Source of the DNA: Angiostrongylus vasorum
Lineage: Eukaryota > Nematoda > Chromadorea > Rhabditida > Metastrongylidae
Assembly: GCA_018806985.1 (NCBI GenBank)
Contig: JADANN010000401.1
Span: 62,001-126,000, forward strand
Direction of reading: 5' to 3'
DNA: 64,000 nucleotides
This document shows, in pieces, positions 38,001 through 53,000 of the stretch (position 1 is its first letter; each line of letters opens with the position of its first letter). Made by a program: the position numbers and the translations under genes. Below the pieces are notes generated by a model. The model was not told the DNA's origin and did no database searches. It was given only the letters and a program-made list of their open reading frames with translations.

Positions 38001-41000
38001 AGGGTTCTGCTTTACAGAAATTAAACGGTGGCATGCAAACAGCAGTGGTTAGCTGTTCTATAAAACACATGCTTCGTCACCTGTTCGAGCGCATCTTGGT
38101 AAATCAGTGCCAGAACTTGTCTGGGAAGACATCCCTACAATACATGAAGGAGTATGACTAAATAGTGGAAACCTGGGAACACTCTAGAAAAATCAATCCA
38201 ACGATTTTAAAGAGAATCAGTTCGATCGGTATTCGACCAACATTCGTGAGAAAGAGTTGTCCTTAACTAGCAGTGGAACCCACGAGTAAATCTGAAGAAT
38301 TTTAAGAATGACAGAGGCAAAATACCGATTCAAGTGAGAAGCGTTGAAATCCCATAATGTGTGAGGACGTGTCATATAAGAAATCAAGAAGTTTCAAATT
38401 AAGCAATGTTATATTCCGTATAAAGAAGATGTTTCAAGTATTTATAACTCTTCTAATAACATAAAAAACTTTCACAACGTGTGTCATACTTAAGGTACCA
38501 ACCGATTTAGCAGCCAAAGAGGAAGCTTATCATGCTCGCCTCATTGCAAGAGATGTAATGATTCTCAAGTAAGTTGACCGAAAACTTTGGACCTTCATGA
38601 CAAACTATAAAACAAATTTTGCAATTGTATGTTTGAGAGAAAGATCGGATAAAGAAAGAGGATTATTACAACGAAAAAAAATGAAATTCTAGGATTGATC
38701 CTTAAGAACAACTATTAAAGTGAAAAATTTTTAGTCTACGAGCTATTCATCAAAACAACAAAGAGGACAGAGAGGAGAGGTGGAAAGAATCAATTTTGTC
38801 ATTTGAAAATGACCTAGGACTAGATGAACCCGTTAGAGAAACTGCCTGGACGTTCTGGATGGCGTTCCTCTATGCAGGCACCATATACACAACGATAGGT
38901 AGTTATTATGAATAGCACAAATTACTTATATTATGAAACAGTTACAACTAGTAAAGGTAACTTAAAAGATATTTTTTAATAGCATATTTTTTAATGCCCA
39001 TCATAATTTATCAATGCAAAATGCTTCATTCCTCTCAACGGATTACCGCCTCATCGTGGCTAGGAGGTGTTCCTGGGTGTCGGACTGCGATGTACAGCGG
39101 GGTATTCGTCCCCCCGGCAGGGTCTCCAAAGCTGAGAAAGAACCCGGCGTTTCCATCAGGAAACCTAGCTAAGAGTAAGCCAATATCAGAATCCACCATC
39201 GTCCTAGTATCAAAGTCGCATGGTGGCAAATCTCCCTCTGATCCACAAAAGGCTGCGACTGCCCGTGGTGATGGAAACCTGGGGCAGACTTTGGCAATGC
39301 TGACCTCGGGATTCCGGGGAACAACAGTGGCTTAACCAGCAAATCTCCGAAAATGGTGATTACGCTGAGGCACCCACAACCAGTGAGGGTGAGCCGTTCA
39401 AGTTTCAATTAAGTAAATGCTTCACTTTTCGTTGGAAGCATTTCAATTCGTCTCTTCTTCCTAGTGTTGAACAGCTCCATTCTCACAAAGCTTAACACCT
39501 AACAAAACCGGATATAAGAAACTGAAGAAAAAAATGAAAAAAAGAAAAAAGGAGAGGGAAAAAGTTGGAGAAAAAGAATGGTTTGAATCACAATTTTGAC
39601 TTATTATTTACTGCCTACTCTTTTTAGCGGCAGGGTATGTATTGCGCAATATAACTTTAATGATGCTAAAATATTTGCAAAACTCCGGACCGCAGGTGTC
39701 TACGGTGGGGAACGAACGCGCTATTGTCCTTTCCGGGGAGTAGCGCGCTCACCACCACACCATGCGGGTCCTTCGTTTCGCCTGTCTCTCAGCTAGTTCT
39801 ATTGATCTTTTGCCGTCAGCAATCACCCGTCAGCGGGATTGATCTGGGGAGCCCAAATCGGCAACGAACCCAGTTAAGCTGAGGCTGCAGTTATAATCAC
39901 AATTTTTGACTTATTATTTACTGCCTACTCTTTTTTAGCGGCAGGGTATGTATTGCGAAATGTAACTTTTAATGATGCTGAGATATTACGTGCGGTCCGG
40001 AGTTTTGCAAATATCTCAGCATCATTAAAGAATGGTTTCGAATCACATGCATCAAATCAACTCAATTTTCCAGGAGAAATGATCACTTAGATTCTGAGAA
40101 TAAAGTGTTGATGGTACTTACGGCCCTACGCTATTGTTATTAATATTGTTATTCTTAACCTTAAAAATTACCAGAAAGGCAAAAACGGTTGCTCGTTTTT
40201 CCATGACTTTTGCCGTAAACGTTAAGGATATGGTAACATCGCCTGTGCAACGACCGCTGGTAAAGTGGCAACCATTTGCTACTCGATGATCGGTATTCCC
40301 ATTATGCTTGTGATTCTCAACGACTTAGGCTCACTTTTACTGGTTTGGGTGAAATATATAGCAAATAACACTAGTGATCTTCTTCTGTTTACCGGTAAGT
40401 GCTGCAAGTTCAATTACTAGTGGTTACTCTTTAAATTGTTAGTTAAACGTGGCATACGTGTTACTTCTTTCTAATAAATCACCACTGTCTTAGTAGTCTT
40501 TTTAAGCGGTTCGAATGGGTGCGATTGGCCTGAAGGAGAATTCTGACAGACGATTACGGTACATCTTCATCAGCAGGAAGTTAGCAAATGCAGGAATTCT
40601 AAGCGCAGCGTCCGTCTCCACAATCGTTACGGTGGGATCACCTCTAATAACAATGGTGTTCCTTGTATGTTTTTCTAACTACTTGAAGATAAGAACACGA
40701 GCAAGGCGCGATCGGACAAATGGAACAACCTCCTCAGTATCTATGCATTATTTAAATAAAAAACGCACTTTATAACTATTAGCTCTCACGTTTTAGAAGC
40801 TTTCTGCTCTCTGTAAATCAACAGCAGCACTTAGAGTGTTTTTTGTAACTTATATGAAGCTTGGCAAAGGCTTGAGTTAGAAGCATAGCTCAATGCAATA
40901 ATAATCTTTCTTGAATTTGTGGCAAATTACGATCTATGAAATTGATAACTTTAGCAAGAAGAACAAGACGCTAACCTTGAAGAGCCATCGCCTGATCCGC

Positions 41001-44000
41001 CCGTTTTCTCCGCGCTCTTTGGTGAGTTATGCTGAATACGAAACTAGAAGTGAACGTGTATCATGGCTGGCAAATGAAGAAAGACCTATCATCTATTGCA
41101 CCGTTTATTCATTAGCTTTTAATGTGGCATAGCAATAAAAGTTCAACGTGTTACATTTCACAAAGCTTTCTAGGAAAGCTTTTTTCTTTGCTAAACTATT
41201 TTGGTTATGTGCTTTGAAAAGTATAAATTCAGCAAAAAAAAAGTAACAAGGCCAAGAACAAAGACTTAAACTTATTCCGATCCATTTGTCGTTATATCTC
41301 CAAACACTGCCAGCAACTTGGTAACAATTTGTGGCGGTCAACGGATCTACATTTCTTATCGTTTCCTGTTCCTAACATGCCAGCTGTAGTACCATTCTAG
41401 CAATGCGTAGTAGATATGATGCCATCCTTTTTCGCATTGAAAAGAAAACTGTGTTGAACGAACGCGCTATTACCCTTTCCGGAGCTAACGTGTTCACCAC
41501 ACACCATACGGGTCCGTTGTTTCGGCTGTCTCTCTTTGCCATGGCACTGATCGAAAGAACTAGCTGAGAGACAGGAGAAACGAAGGACCCGCATGGTGTG
41601 GTGGTGAACGCGTTAGCGCCTGGAAACAGTAATGGCGCGTTTTAAAAAAACTGTGTTACAGCAGCTGTTGCATGGATCATGCTATCAGCAGCAGTGTTCT
41701 GCATCTGGGAGGACTGGACGTATTTCACAAGTGTCTACTTCTTCTTCATTTCGTGCAGCACAATAGGTACTCCGGTGGATTTCCGATGATATGTGGCACA
41801 GCTGTAGAGACCAGTTTCATCACGTATGCTGCACATTATACCTTTTTGTTTCTTTAAACAAAAGGCCTAGGCTTGGGCGATGTGACGCCAGATCACCCTG
41901 AATACATGATCGCCACCTTCGGTGTGGTGGTAGTCGGTCTTTCATTGGTCTCGGTGTGCATCGATGTTGTAAAGGAAAAAATTGAACTCATGTACATGGC
42001 GCTGTTGAAGAAACTTTTGCAGGTAAATTGGCACAGCTTTTTCTTTCCCACTTCTTCGTAATTCTCAACTCCTATCTCAACTATTTTTTTATATTATATT
42101 TTTATATTTTATATTTTATACTATATTTATATTTATCCTTTTATTTATATATATCTTTATTGTTACAAACAAACTGCTTTATCTCCTGGTCACGATAGTT
42201 ATTAATTAGAGAATTACAGTATGTTTCCGGTTATTTAAATAAGAAACTAAGTAAGTACAGTAGTCCTCTAACATTACACGGGTTCCGTTGAATAACAGTA
42301 GATGTAGTTCTTTCGCATCTCATCTTGAATGTATGAGGAAAAAATTGCACATGTCGTTCTTCTTTATTTAATATCATAACTAATAGGAAGAAAACGTCGA
42401 TCTCTTTCAGGACTACATGGAAGCCGTTAAAAATGGTGATCCCAATGCGGCTGCTGGTATGATGGCCGGTTTTCAGGGAAAAGCGAAATTTCTCCTACCA
42501 CTGATAAGGTAATCGAAGAGGTTTTCTCCTAGCTTGCGTTATCTTTTCTTTTTTCTATTCTAAATACGTAATAGTCACACGAACAAGAATTCGCTGTGAG
42601 CAAAACCAACAGTACTTGCATTAGCCATCACTAGTTTCAATGTGTCTGCAGACCAACTTAGCTCTCAATTTCTCTGGGGTGAGTCAGTTAGGGAGGAACA
42701 TATCTGAAAACATAAAACGCTAGTGTCCCTAATTCAGATCGCATAACTAGATTTCGCTTCTTTGCTCTTACAACGAATACGTAGTTTTAGTGGTACATTA
42801 TCTTTGCGAAGCTTGAAAAGGACCCCATTTTATGTCTGTCTCTTATAAAAGTAATGGTGGGCAAGCATGACTTTTCACACAGCAAAACCTTTCTCGAGTT
42901 TTTGTTTCCCTCTTTTTTGGCACGTTTGACATGAACATCCCAGCAAGAAAACGATAACGACAATTGCTATACTTTCTTCTCCTGATTTGAAAAAAATTCT
43001 AATTGCAGGCATTCGCGTAGCATTCATTTAGTATTATTCATTTAGTAAAGCCCAAGGAGCCAGAGTAATGAATCGTTTCAAAGAGGACTGTACAGCTAAG
43101 GTGAGTTTCTAAAAACTGCGATTTACATTTCGGATCAAAGCTGTGGAAATATTTCGACAACATATTTGCGTCGACGCTTTTTTAAAACGTTGCCTAAGAC
43201 GTCTGCGGGCAGCGGGCAATGGATTGAGTACAAAAGGTGTAGCCGAAAAGTGTGCGGATAAAGAAACTGGCGAAAAGAAAATGAGTTGAAATCAATCCAT
43301 GTCGTCCAATCTCTTGCCACATATGAACTTAAAAAGGTGGATATCGCACCGGATTTGTTAACTTATTTTTCACACGCTACAACAAAGTCAAAAAAATGGT
43401 CCATTTGTCACCTTTTGTCATCAATCAAAGGAAATGCGGAGAATCGGAGAACATGAGGTAAATCAACATACTTTTTTCAATTGGCATCCCAGTACTCTCC
43501 TGTCAGTAGTTCTGCTGTGCAAGGACTTTCAATTTCGATCTTATTGATTTTTCAACATACTTTCATCATACAAAAGCTTGCTTGAAAGTGCTTTTGTTTA
43601 GGGCATCCATCCTCCAGCAGTATTGGTTGATCTGGATCCGAACACTGGTGTGCCAGCATTTGCAAACGCCAATAAGGAGGATTTTCATGAATACATTGAA
43701 CATGTGAGATTTCTAAAAGAAAACATTTCCTATCCCTTGTTTATTTTGGATTTACATATATATTTTAACCGCTGGCCGACATAGTTTCAACTGCTACTTT
43801 ATGATATTGCTAAGAAATCTTCAGAAGTAGCTTTATCCTTCTTGGATAATTCATTACAAACAAGTTAAGGCTATGGAGAGACGAGCTGAGGAGGCGAGAA
43901 TAGAAATCACAAAACTCAATCATTTGTTCGAACAAAGCAAGGTGAGTTCAGACGAGAACTGAGATCATTCTTTATATTCATTTTAGGATTCCTATCTATT

Positions 44001-47000
44001 CGTTGATGAGTACTCTAAATCTCCGCCCGATTTGTGCAGACAACTAATGTCTATCAATTCATTTATTCGATAAGCTTTGTTAAATGGGAACGTTCGTCCA
44101 CTACGTAATCTTGTCACCTGTGTCGGTGATAGAATAATATCGTGGGCGCCACTAAAGTCTCCACTGACCACAGTCGTGTGTCAGATTTAGCCCGTTGTTT
44201 CTGTTCATCCTTTGAGCACAAATAATCTCATTTTTCTTTCTCCCTTCTAACAATGCTAGTGAGTGAATTGTGGTCTTATTGGTTCATTCTGATAATCTGA
44301 TCAACTGACAACTCATGAAACCTAGTCGTTGGCGACTTATGCAGTTCCGTACTCGATTCATTTCATTTAGAAGTTCACGCACGTGACAAAGCCTCCAGCA
44401 CCTAAGCGTTGGTGTAGGCCTAAAATCTGAACTCGCGCTCTTATTACGTGAGACAGAGTTCTACTATCGCACTGTGGATAACATGATCCCTTGGATTAAG
44501 TCCTTGTAGAAATCCTTCTTGTTCTCATGGCTACACTCTAATGCTGTGCGAAGCTAGTTGAGGATTACACGAGTAATGGTAGTGTGGTTGCCGATGTGCT
44601 GTATATTCTGCTTTTTGCAAAACAACATTGTTTTCCATTAGAGTCCTCGAGTTGTGCCAAAGTGTGCAAAGTCAGATCAGCGTATTGACGAGAACTTGTA
44701 ATGGTTTTCCCAAATAATCCACATCGATCTTGTTGGATTCCACTCTTCACGAACAAGATGCTGTGGAGTTCATTAGGACGGCATTTCTATCCTACTTTAC
44801 AAAATGTGGAAACGGGTGCACACCGGTATCAAAATGATCAAGCTAGAAGTGATATATTTATTTATACAGTCTTATAAACTGATCTTCTTTGGCTGATGCG
44901 AGGTTGATATAGGTCTTCGTTGTCGTTGTTGTTGGTGATGTTCAGAGCCGTGATGTTACGAGTTGGACTAAAGACTGAGGAAGGCGAAATCGCCGAAACG
45001 TCAGCCATCGACTAACAACACCAACAACAACGACAACGAAGGAAGACCTATACCAACCTTGCATCACCTCAAAAAGATCAGTTTATAAGATCGTATAAAT
45101 AAATATATCAACTATCTATGCCGAGGTTTGTAGAAAATGGCCTTTTGAGTTATTAAAAACTAGAAGTGAGCCTTTTTATATTGCGCTTCTGGACGCAGTC
45201 ACTACTCCACTTTGCTATTGAAAGGTAGTAATCTTGTTAACGTAATTCCCGAACTCCTTACCATCAACAAATTATCTTTTTAGGCCTTGTTAATTAACTA
45301 GCTAGTGTAATTTTTTGGCTACTTTTCTTTCGCTTTGTTTATGGAGCCCTGTAAGCATAGTTATTTCGAGTAATATAGGTTTTAGGGGGTGGGGGTGGGT
45401 AGCTAAGTAGTAGGAACCCTGATCATCACAAGGTCCGTGCTGGTTCTACCCAGCTCTGAACTGACCAACCTTATCATACCCAAGGAGTCGGGGATTTCGT
45501 ACCGGGCTTGTATGGAAGAAGTTAATTCTCTGAAATCCAAGTGAGAACCCTCTAGCTCGGCTATCTCAGGTCTCCAGTGAGAACCAACCCGACCAGCATT
45601 CAACAGCATTCACGATGAAGAGGAAATCCTTAAGCAGCATCCAAAGCCACATGTAAAGCGTTCAAAAACGTACTTGGGTGGTGGATGCGAAGAAACGAAT
45701 CTAATGCGAGTAGTGCAGGGATTCAGACATTTGATGTGAAAGATGGGTCGTATAAAAAAATTTGAGTTTTCATGAATGATCTATCACGACTAACTTCTGC
45801 GACTACTCGAATTGTTGTTATTAGTGCAGTACGTGATTTGAAGCTCCCAGTCCTTCACACGTATTGTCAAGTATACATACTTGGATAGTTGGATGGTCTG
45901 CCCTCACGAGTCATGCGGACCCCAGCACATTTGCCATTTGTTTATTTCCCTCGTAATCTTCGTCCGTGGTAGTGGTTTTATTCGAGAATGGTGGCACGTG
46001 CGAGTCTGACACCGTGATCTGTAAAATAACTGCAGCTGCGGGTACAGCTGATTAGCATTGTTTACGAACACGTCTGCCCAACGTGTAGGTTACCATTTTA
46101 GGCGACGTTTGCATTCTCATGGAGTCCACACCATAGTTCTTTTCGTCCATCTGTCGTCTGTTCTTCTGATTATGTGTCCGGCCCATCTGTGTCTTGCTAT
46201 CATTGTGTGCTCTCCTGGATCTAGAAAATGAGACAGATGTCGAAGATCAGAGCTTCGCATTTCGGCTAGATATTGAGAATGCCGGTTATATTTCAGAAGA
46301 CATCTCGCAAGCGCTCTGTAAGTAGTCCGAAGTATTCTTGACGTGGTTGAAGTATCAACCCTGGTCTCTGCAGCATAACGGAGGGCTGGGAGGACCGTAG
46401 AATAGAAAAAGGTGAGCGCGGATTTTCGGGTCCTTCATTTGGTCCTTCCTTGAGATGCCCGAATGCGGCCCAAGCTGCTCGCCTTCTTCTACCTGGTTTC
46501 TCCTTGATGTTGTTTTCCATGTTCACTGTTCGCCCAAGGCATACGTACGAGATGGTTTCTGCAGTCAGAGAGCCATCCATTGTCAAGTATTGTTTTACAT
46601 AATCGCAAAAGTCCATTTGAAGCCATTTGTTGTCCAAAGAATTGCTGCTCATAATCAAACAGTTGCTTCCGAGTACACCAACTCCTTGATTATCTAACAT
46701 CACGGTCTCCAATGAACATTTCTTTTTCCAGTGACGTAAACGAAATAATGGATGTTTTCGATGCTAAGGTCCATGTTATTATTCCCTTAATCATCACCAC
46801 AACCGTTCTGCTTTGGGCAACGTGTTTTAGCAGTTGACTTTAAGAACAATTCCATACTCGCTTCTCTCGGTGTTGTTGTATTGGAAGGTTCTTCTATCTT
46901 CAAGGAGATGCAAGCTTTTATTTTCACTGTTTTTTTGATTGCTCATTTGTATATTATCGAACTCTTTCTAGAAAGCTAGATACGGCTACAGTAAACCCAC

Positions 47001-50000
47001 TGGGCCTAGTCGGATGAGGCTTTGAAACGCTTTGCACGCTTTTCCCAAACATTCGATTCCAGACTTTTTGCCTTATCCATATGGGATCCGCATACAGGCA
47101 AGCAACTAGGACCACACACGAATAGGCATGAACTTGGTTATGTGTGTAAAGGAACTACAAGCCAATTCACGGAAACAAAAACTAATGTCGATCTTACAAA
47201 AAACCCGACTGTCACGCAGGCATTCTTTATGTTAGGGAGATCTGTTGTCGTTTGTTATAATTACCTAATATCTTTGGATTTTAGTAAGAAACAGAAAATA
47301 TGCATTGTTTTTCCAGATACTATACCTTTCTACCCTAATAGGTAGCATTCATACTGCAAACAGTTTCGTTATTAACTAATGGATTTCAGTTAACTAATGT
47401 TCCGGAGTTTTGCAAATATCTCAGCATCATTGTGATGGGTTAATTGTAGGCAATTTTGTTCCAGATGAGGAACCCTGCAGGGCATCGAGAAACGTCACAG
47501 ATCAAAGTGGCGAAATTGTTGAACACTGAGAATTCCTACTGCCAGGCAAGAGTTTATGCTCCCACTATTTAACCTCTTTCCGTTCCCACTAACAGAAGTC
47601 GTATCCTTCTCAGACTTCCTCTACATCAAATTTCTCATAAACAACTTCGTTTAACTGAAGGCCTTCAGCCGATTCTGCAAACCATTTCCTGCGCTGTGCA
47701 GGTGAGCACATGCATAACTGACCAGGAGAGTCAGACAGCCATGATTGAGACTGCAGAAGTTGACATGCAAACTACGGCAGTATTGAACACTGAAGATTCC
47801 TATTGCCAGGCAAGGTTTACGGCCCTGCAATTTAGCTCCTTTCCGTTTCCATTGGCAGAAGCCGTATCCCTCTAGGATTTCTTTTACATTGAACTTCTCA
47901 CAAACGAAGTTTCTCCTTTCAGACTGAAAGTCTTCAGCAGATTCTGCAAGCAATTTCCTGCGCTGTACAAGTGAGCACTTGCATAAATGACCAAGAGAAT
48001 CAGACAACCACGACTGAGACTGCGGAAACTGACGTACAAACTGTGGGAGTTCGAGGCTTAAAACAGTTCATGTCTTGAAACAAAAACAGCGCTCTCCACT
48101 AATTTGTGTTTTGCGAAACATTTTGAATGATTTATCAAAGCTTTTCCCATACATGATTTTTGCCCAATATTTTCACCAATGATGTAGTTTTTCTAAAGCA
48201 GTATTTAGGATCACAAAAATTTAGCACATTCACAATGAATTGATCTCAATGCGCACGTGGGTGGGCATTTTCGACAATATGCGCCGGTGTTAGCGCAATA
48301 CTTCTACAAAAACTTACAAAGAGAATTATTAAGCAAACTTCTCAACCACTCACCGGCTCTATAAACGGTTCACCATTGTAGACTATCTTCTAGGAAGTTA
48401 AATGGATGTCTGACGTTTTTCACTATGACTTGTAGTCATTCATTCATACTACCTGACGCACCTTATTTCCAGACAGCCATTCGCAGTCAAGATGCTTCCA
48501 TCCAGTGCGAGGTGCTGAAAATCGAGTGCGCCGCCGAAGTTCTTTCCTTTCTCTAAATTCTTCCATACATGCTAGAATTCAAAACAATGAAAAACTATAT
48601 TAAAACACTTTTGTGAAACCAACTTTCTTCTTTAAGAAACAATTCATGTGGAAGATTCATAATCGAACACCGATTTGGTCGGAACATCAGTTGATTTTTT
48701 TGTTTGAATCGGGAATCGCTATTTTCAGCGCAACACTTTTGAGTGATTTAAAGACCAGAGAATAAACTGTTGCTCTCAGAAATTGTGGACACCATATTTT
48801 GTTAAAGTATCCCCAGTCAAAGTTGTAAGCTGCTATAACGTTAATGATGGCCGATGGACAATATTAATTGCTCAGTGCAAGTAGGTGTGATGTTTGAATC
48901 AATTTGAAGTGAAACAAGAAGCAATGAAATCAGTTTCGCACTTTATAAGATTATAGTTCTCCGCTTTTATGCTAACTTTCATTGCTGAAAATAGCTGTTT
49001 TTTTCACTTACTAGGAATATGATCCATGATGTTTCAGAGTGCAGTCAAAAGCCGTTCAACCCGATGTGTCACTAGTGCATTTCATCGAGGATTCCGAAAC
49101 AGACATCCTTCACAGTAGCGCTTTTACAACAGGATTCAGTAACTTCATCGTAGAAGATGTAGGGAAGGAATCTGAATCAGTGAACAAGGCAGAGCCCACA
49201 CAACACGTTCGATTTATGAAAAGTACAGGTGAACAGGTGAGTTCCTATTCCATATTATAGGAAGAAGCAGAATTTGTCTTGAATTCTTTATTGCATTCGG
49301 GTTTCGTCGTCATTCAAAAACGTATCGTATACTTGTTTATTCTATCATGTTTCTTGTTTATTCCGTTTTTCATTTAGACAGATCAAATTGAAGAGTTGAG
49401 GAGGATTGCTACGTCTGAGGTGAGTCGTCCTGTCGTGAAACTCAAAGGGCTCGTTCTGATCCAGGAGCTTTCGCTTGCTGATTGATACATGTCATTTGCA
49501 TTGTTTACTTGCTCATCACTATTAAGCCCTTGAAAAACTTTTCATTGGTAAGAGCAATGCCTAATTTTGTCCAATAAATAAGGAAATAAATATCTTCGAA
49601 CAGGAGTACTTAGGTAGCTACACAAGCGGATGCAGTGACAACACGAAAGCGGCAGAGTCAAACAAGGCTTTCGTGGTAAATCGTTCGATTAGATCATATT
49701 TCCAAATGATTTGATGTCGAATGTATGTGGAGGAGCTTTTCAGCGCTGACATTCGAGAATTCACTGCCATGAAAGATATGAAGCAGAAGTCCAGATCGGT
49801 GGCATTTGTCCAACCAGTTGCATTCTGTCCACTCATCCGTTCAATCGTCTACCTCTGACGGTGGCACTTTCCTTCCTACTCCTTCATGTTTGACATTATT
49901 AACTGTCCCGTCTGATATCTATAGACATGAAGTATCAAGTTCTGAATGACGCTGTCAAATTTCAAAATACATCGAATTTTTTTCCCTCGAATGAGGAAGA

Positions 50001-53000
50001 AAAATTTTGCAGTTTCTCGAATACTGTAAGTTTAGGTTTCTCATCGTCTTAAAAAAAAGATGTCTCAAACATTTTTCTGTGAAGGATTTCCATTTGTTTA
50101 AGTCTTCCATTCGCTAATCTCTAAGATGAGGCCCGACCATTATTTACTGTTGTCTTTAGTGGTCATAAACCTTTCATCTAAATGTTTTAAACTTTCTGCC
50201 TTTCTAGGTGGTCCCCAGGCTCTGACGCAGCGTGTGACAATGCCCAACGCTGAAGCCGACATTGTAGACGAGCCAGAACGCATTTCAGAGGTTATCTATA
50301 AATATTATACGAATGCAGATACATTAGTATAATTGAGTAGTTCCGAATTTCTGAAGAGTAAACAGGAACCAAATGTCGAAAATAAACCAAAAATTGGTGA
50401 AAATCCCTGTACCGAATTTGTAATCTATACAAGAGCCCAGAGTATTAAGGTTAATGTCACTTTGACATTCGTAAAAAAAGCCCGTGGATGAACATGGAGT
50501 AGTCATTAACGATTTGGACGAACAGAGTCAAGAAAAGTTGGAAGAAGATGATGTGTTCCTGAATGACAGTGAACTCGATGATATGGAACAATTTCTCGTG
50601 GAAGAAAGCACACAAACTTTTTCATACGGAGAGAGCAGCGAGTTTGAAGTAAGAAAATTTTCGTTTTGTTTTTTTCTTCTTTTTTCCTTCTTTTGTGACA
50701 TTTCAGCACCTAAGCTCATATTGGTCTTTTCGTATATTGCTCTCAGTCGTGAAATGCTCACCAATAAGCTTACCCTCTTCAAGTTGCCCAAAATGATTTC
50801 TTCATCGATTGAACACTATAGCTTACTACACTACTTCACTGTTATTCAAGCTGTAGCCAGACCTCTGCTTACTGCTTCTGCGATTTTGCAAGAGGGAAAA
50901 TAAGGTAGTGGTGTCCATTAATGTCTCGTAATAACCTAAAAAGCCATAGTTTATCGGGTGATGATAATCATTGGTTATCCTTCTTAGTTATAGTTTGTTA
51001 TCCGTTTGCTATCATGTTGCCTCGGCCACGAACAACACCGTTTATGGTTGCCGGAGTAATGACTGTGCCTTCCCAGACCTCAACGACATCTATAAATGGC
51101 GCTGTAAATAGTAGCTTCTAGGGGCAAAATGAGGACCAGTGGCCTGCAGAGGAAGTAAGAGCACTAACAATCAGTTCGGAAGCCCAAACGACAGATATTT
51201 ATCCGTATAGCCTGGTGAGGAGTTACATCTTAATGTTCTGTTTCACATATACTTCATAAGGAAACTACTACACCAATGGTATCTACACAGGGATATAAAC
51301 ACCAATTTTATTAAGCAATCTTTGGTCGAATTGGACAGAGTCAAAGAAAACATTTTTTGGGGAAAAATCATCGAGAGTTTGCACATGCTGAAATTTTGCG
51401 TGAGTCCGGAACCCAGACTGACGAACCGATAATGTTCACTAAGGATGTTCACGCATACTATTTCTAAATTTTTTTCAGTAAAATTCGTTCCCATCTAATT
51501 TATTCGGGTTGTAAAACTTACGGATTGTAACATCTCTAACACAATATGTTAGCCTAGCCAATGGAAACCGCGTTGTTACTCATTCATTACTACTTCTCTA
51601 CCACAATGTTTCTTCGGTACTTCTTCTTGAAAGCGCTCTAACGATGACGATTTTAGACAGTCACTCACTCTATGATGGTAGAAAGTATTGAGACGCAAAC
51701 GGATCATTTGGTAAGTTCTTATTACCCGTGTTTTAGTGGTACAACCTTTAACTGCTTCTCTTTGCGGCTGCCGTTTTTGTGTAATCTGATTCTTTCATGA
51801 AATCAAATTCAGTCATTCCTTAAGGTAATCAAAATTACAGACACCATTTCCATCCAAAATTTCTGATGACGTCATCATGGATTTTCATGGATTGGTTGAA
51901 ATAATGCTTTCACCTTCTTAATTACATTCCCTTTAATTAATACGCTACCACAAGGTTGGTAAAAAAAAAGATTTATTCGGATAAGGTTTCGACGTTTTCA
52001 TCTTCTTCAGAACCGGGTTGATTCGAGTCCGCAGGTGGTAGTTTTAAGGATGTGGGTGTTCGCTATGGTACCGAGTCGAATCCAACAGAATGGGAGCACC
52101 GACCGAAGGAAGTGTCCTTCCAATCGACGGTGCTCTTTTATGCAGAACGGTTGTCCAATATAATCTGCTTATCTGCTTTCCTTGTGGGAATGTATACTGC
52201 GAATTTCCAAGAATATTCGGAATTTCTCTTCGAAATACGTGCTAACCTCCCAACTGTTTACCACGTCATCGTGGCTGGGAGGTGTTCCTGGGTGTCGGGG
52301 TGCGATGTACAGCAGGGGGATTCATAGCCCTGGCAGGGTCTCCAAAGATGAGAAGGAGATCGGCATTTCCTTCAGGAAGCCTGGCTAGGAGTAAACCAAC
52401 ACCAGGACCCACCACCGTCCAGGTATCATGGTGGCAAATCTCCCTCTGATCCACAACAGCTGCGACTGCCTGTGGTGGTGAAGACCTGGGTCAGACTTTG
52501 GCTAGGGTGACCTCGGGGTTCCAGGGAACCAGAACGGCTTAACCAGCAAATCTCCGAAAAATGGAGACTGTGATGGGGCTCGAACAACCAGTGAGGATGG
52601 GCCATTCTAGTAAGTACCAGGTAGGTAATACCGGTTAACAGCAAGCATATGCCACGAATTGCCGAAACTGAAAAAAAACCCAATCGTAAGGAGGGGCACC
52701 TTACTTTTGTCGCTCGCAGACTTCCTCGGAGTCAATTGGCACAGCTACTCCAGTAATCCATGGAAAACTTTGTCCAACAATTGATCTCCCACTATAGTCG
52801 ATATTGTGCTAGAGCCGGCAGTATTTTCGGGTCAATAGACTATCCCTGTACAAAACAGCAAATTCAGCTGAGCATCTCTAGGAACCTTGAATCAGCGACG
52901 TAAGACTTGTCGGATGCCGTGTTCGCAAGTTTTCTGTGATTATAGAGTGTGGCTGATCAAGATGTTTACGACTAATGTGAAGAATCCAGTTATCTGTGCT

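Noticed and set aside
47651..48007. 118-codon minus-strand ORF
   Set aside because: It is antisense to the 264-bp tandem duplication whose plus strand fits the channel tail better.
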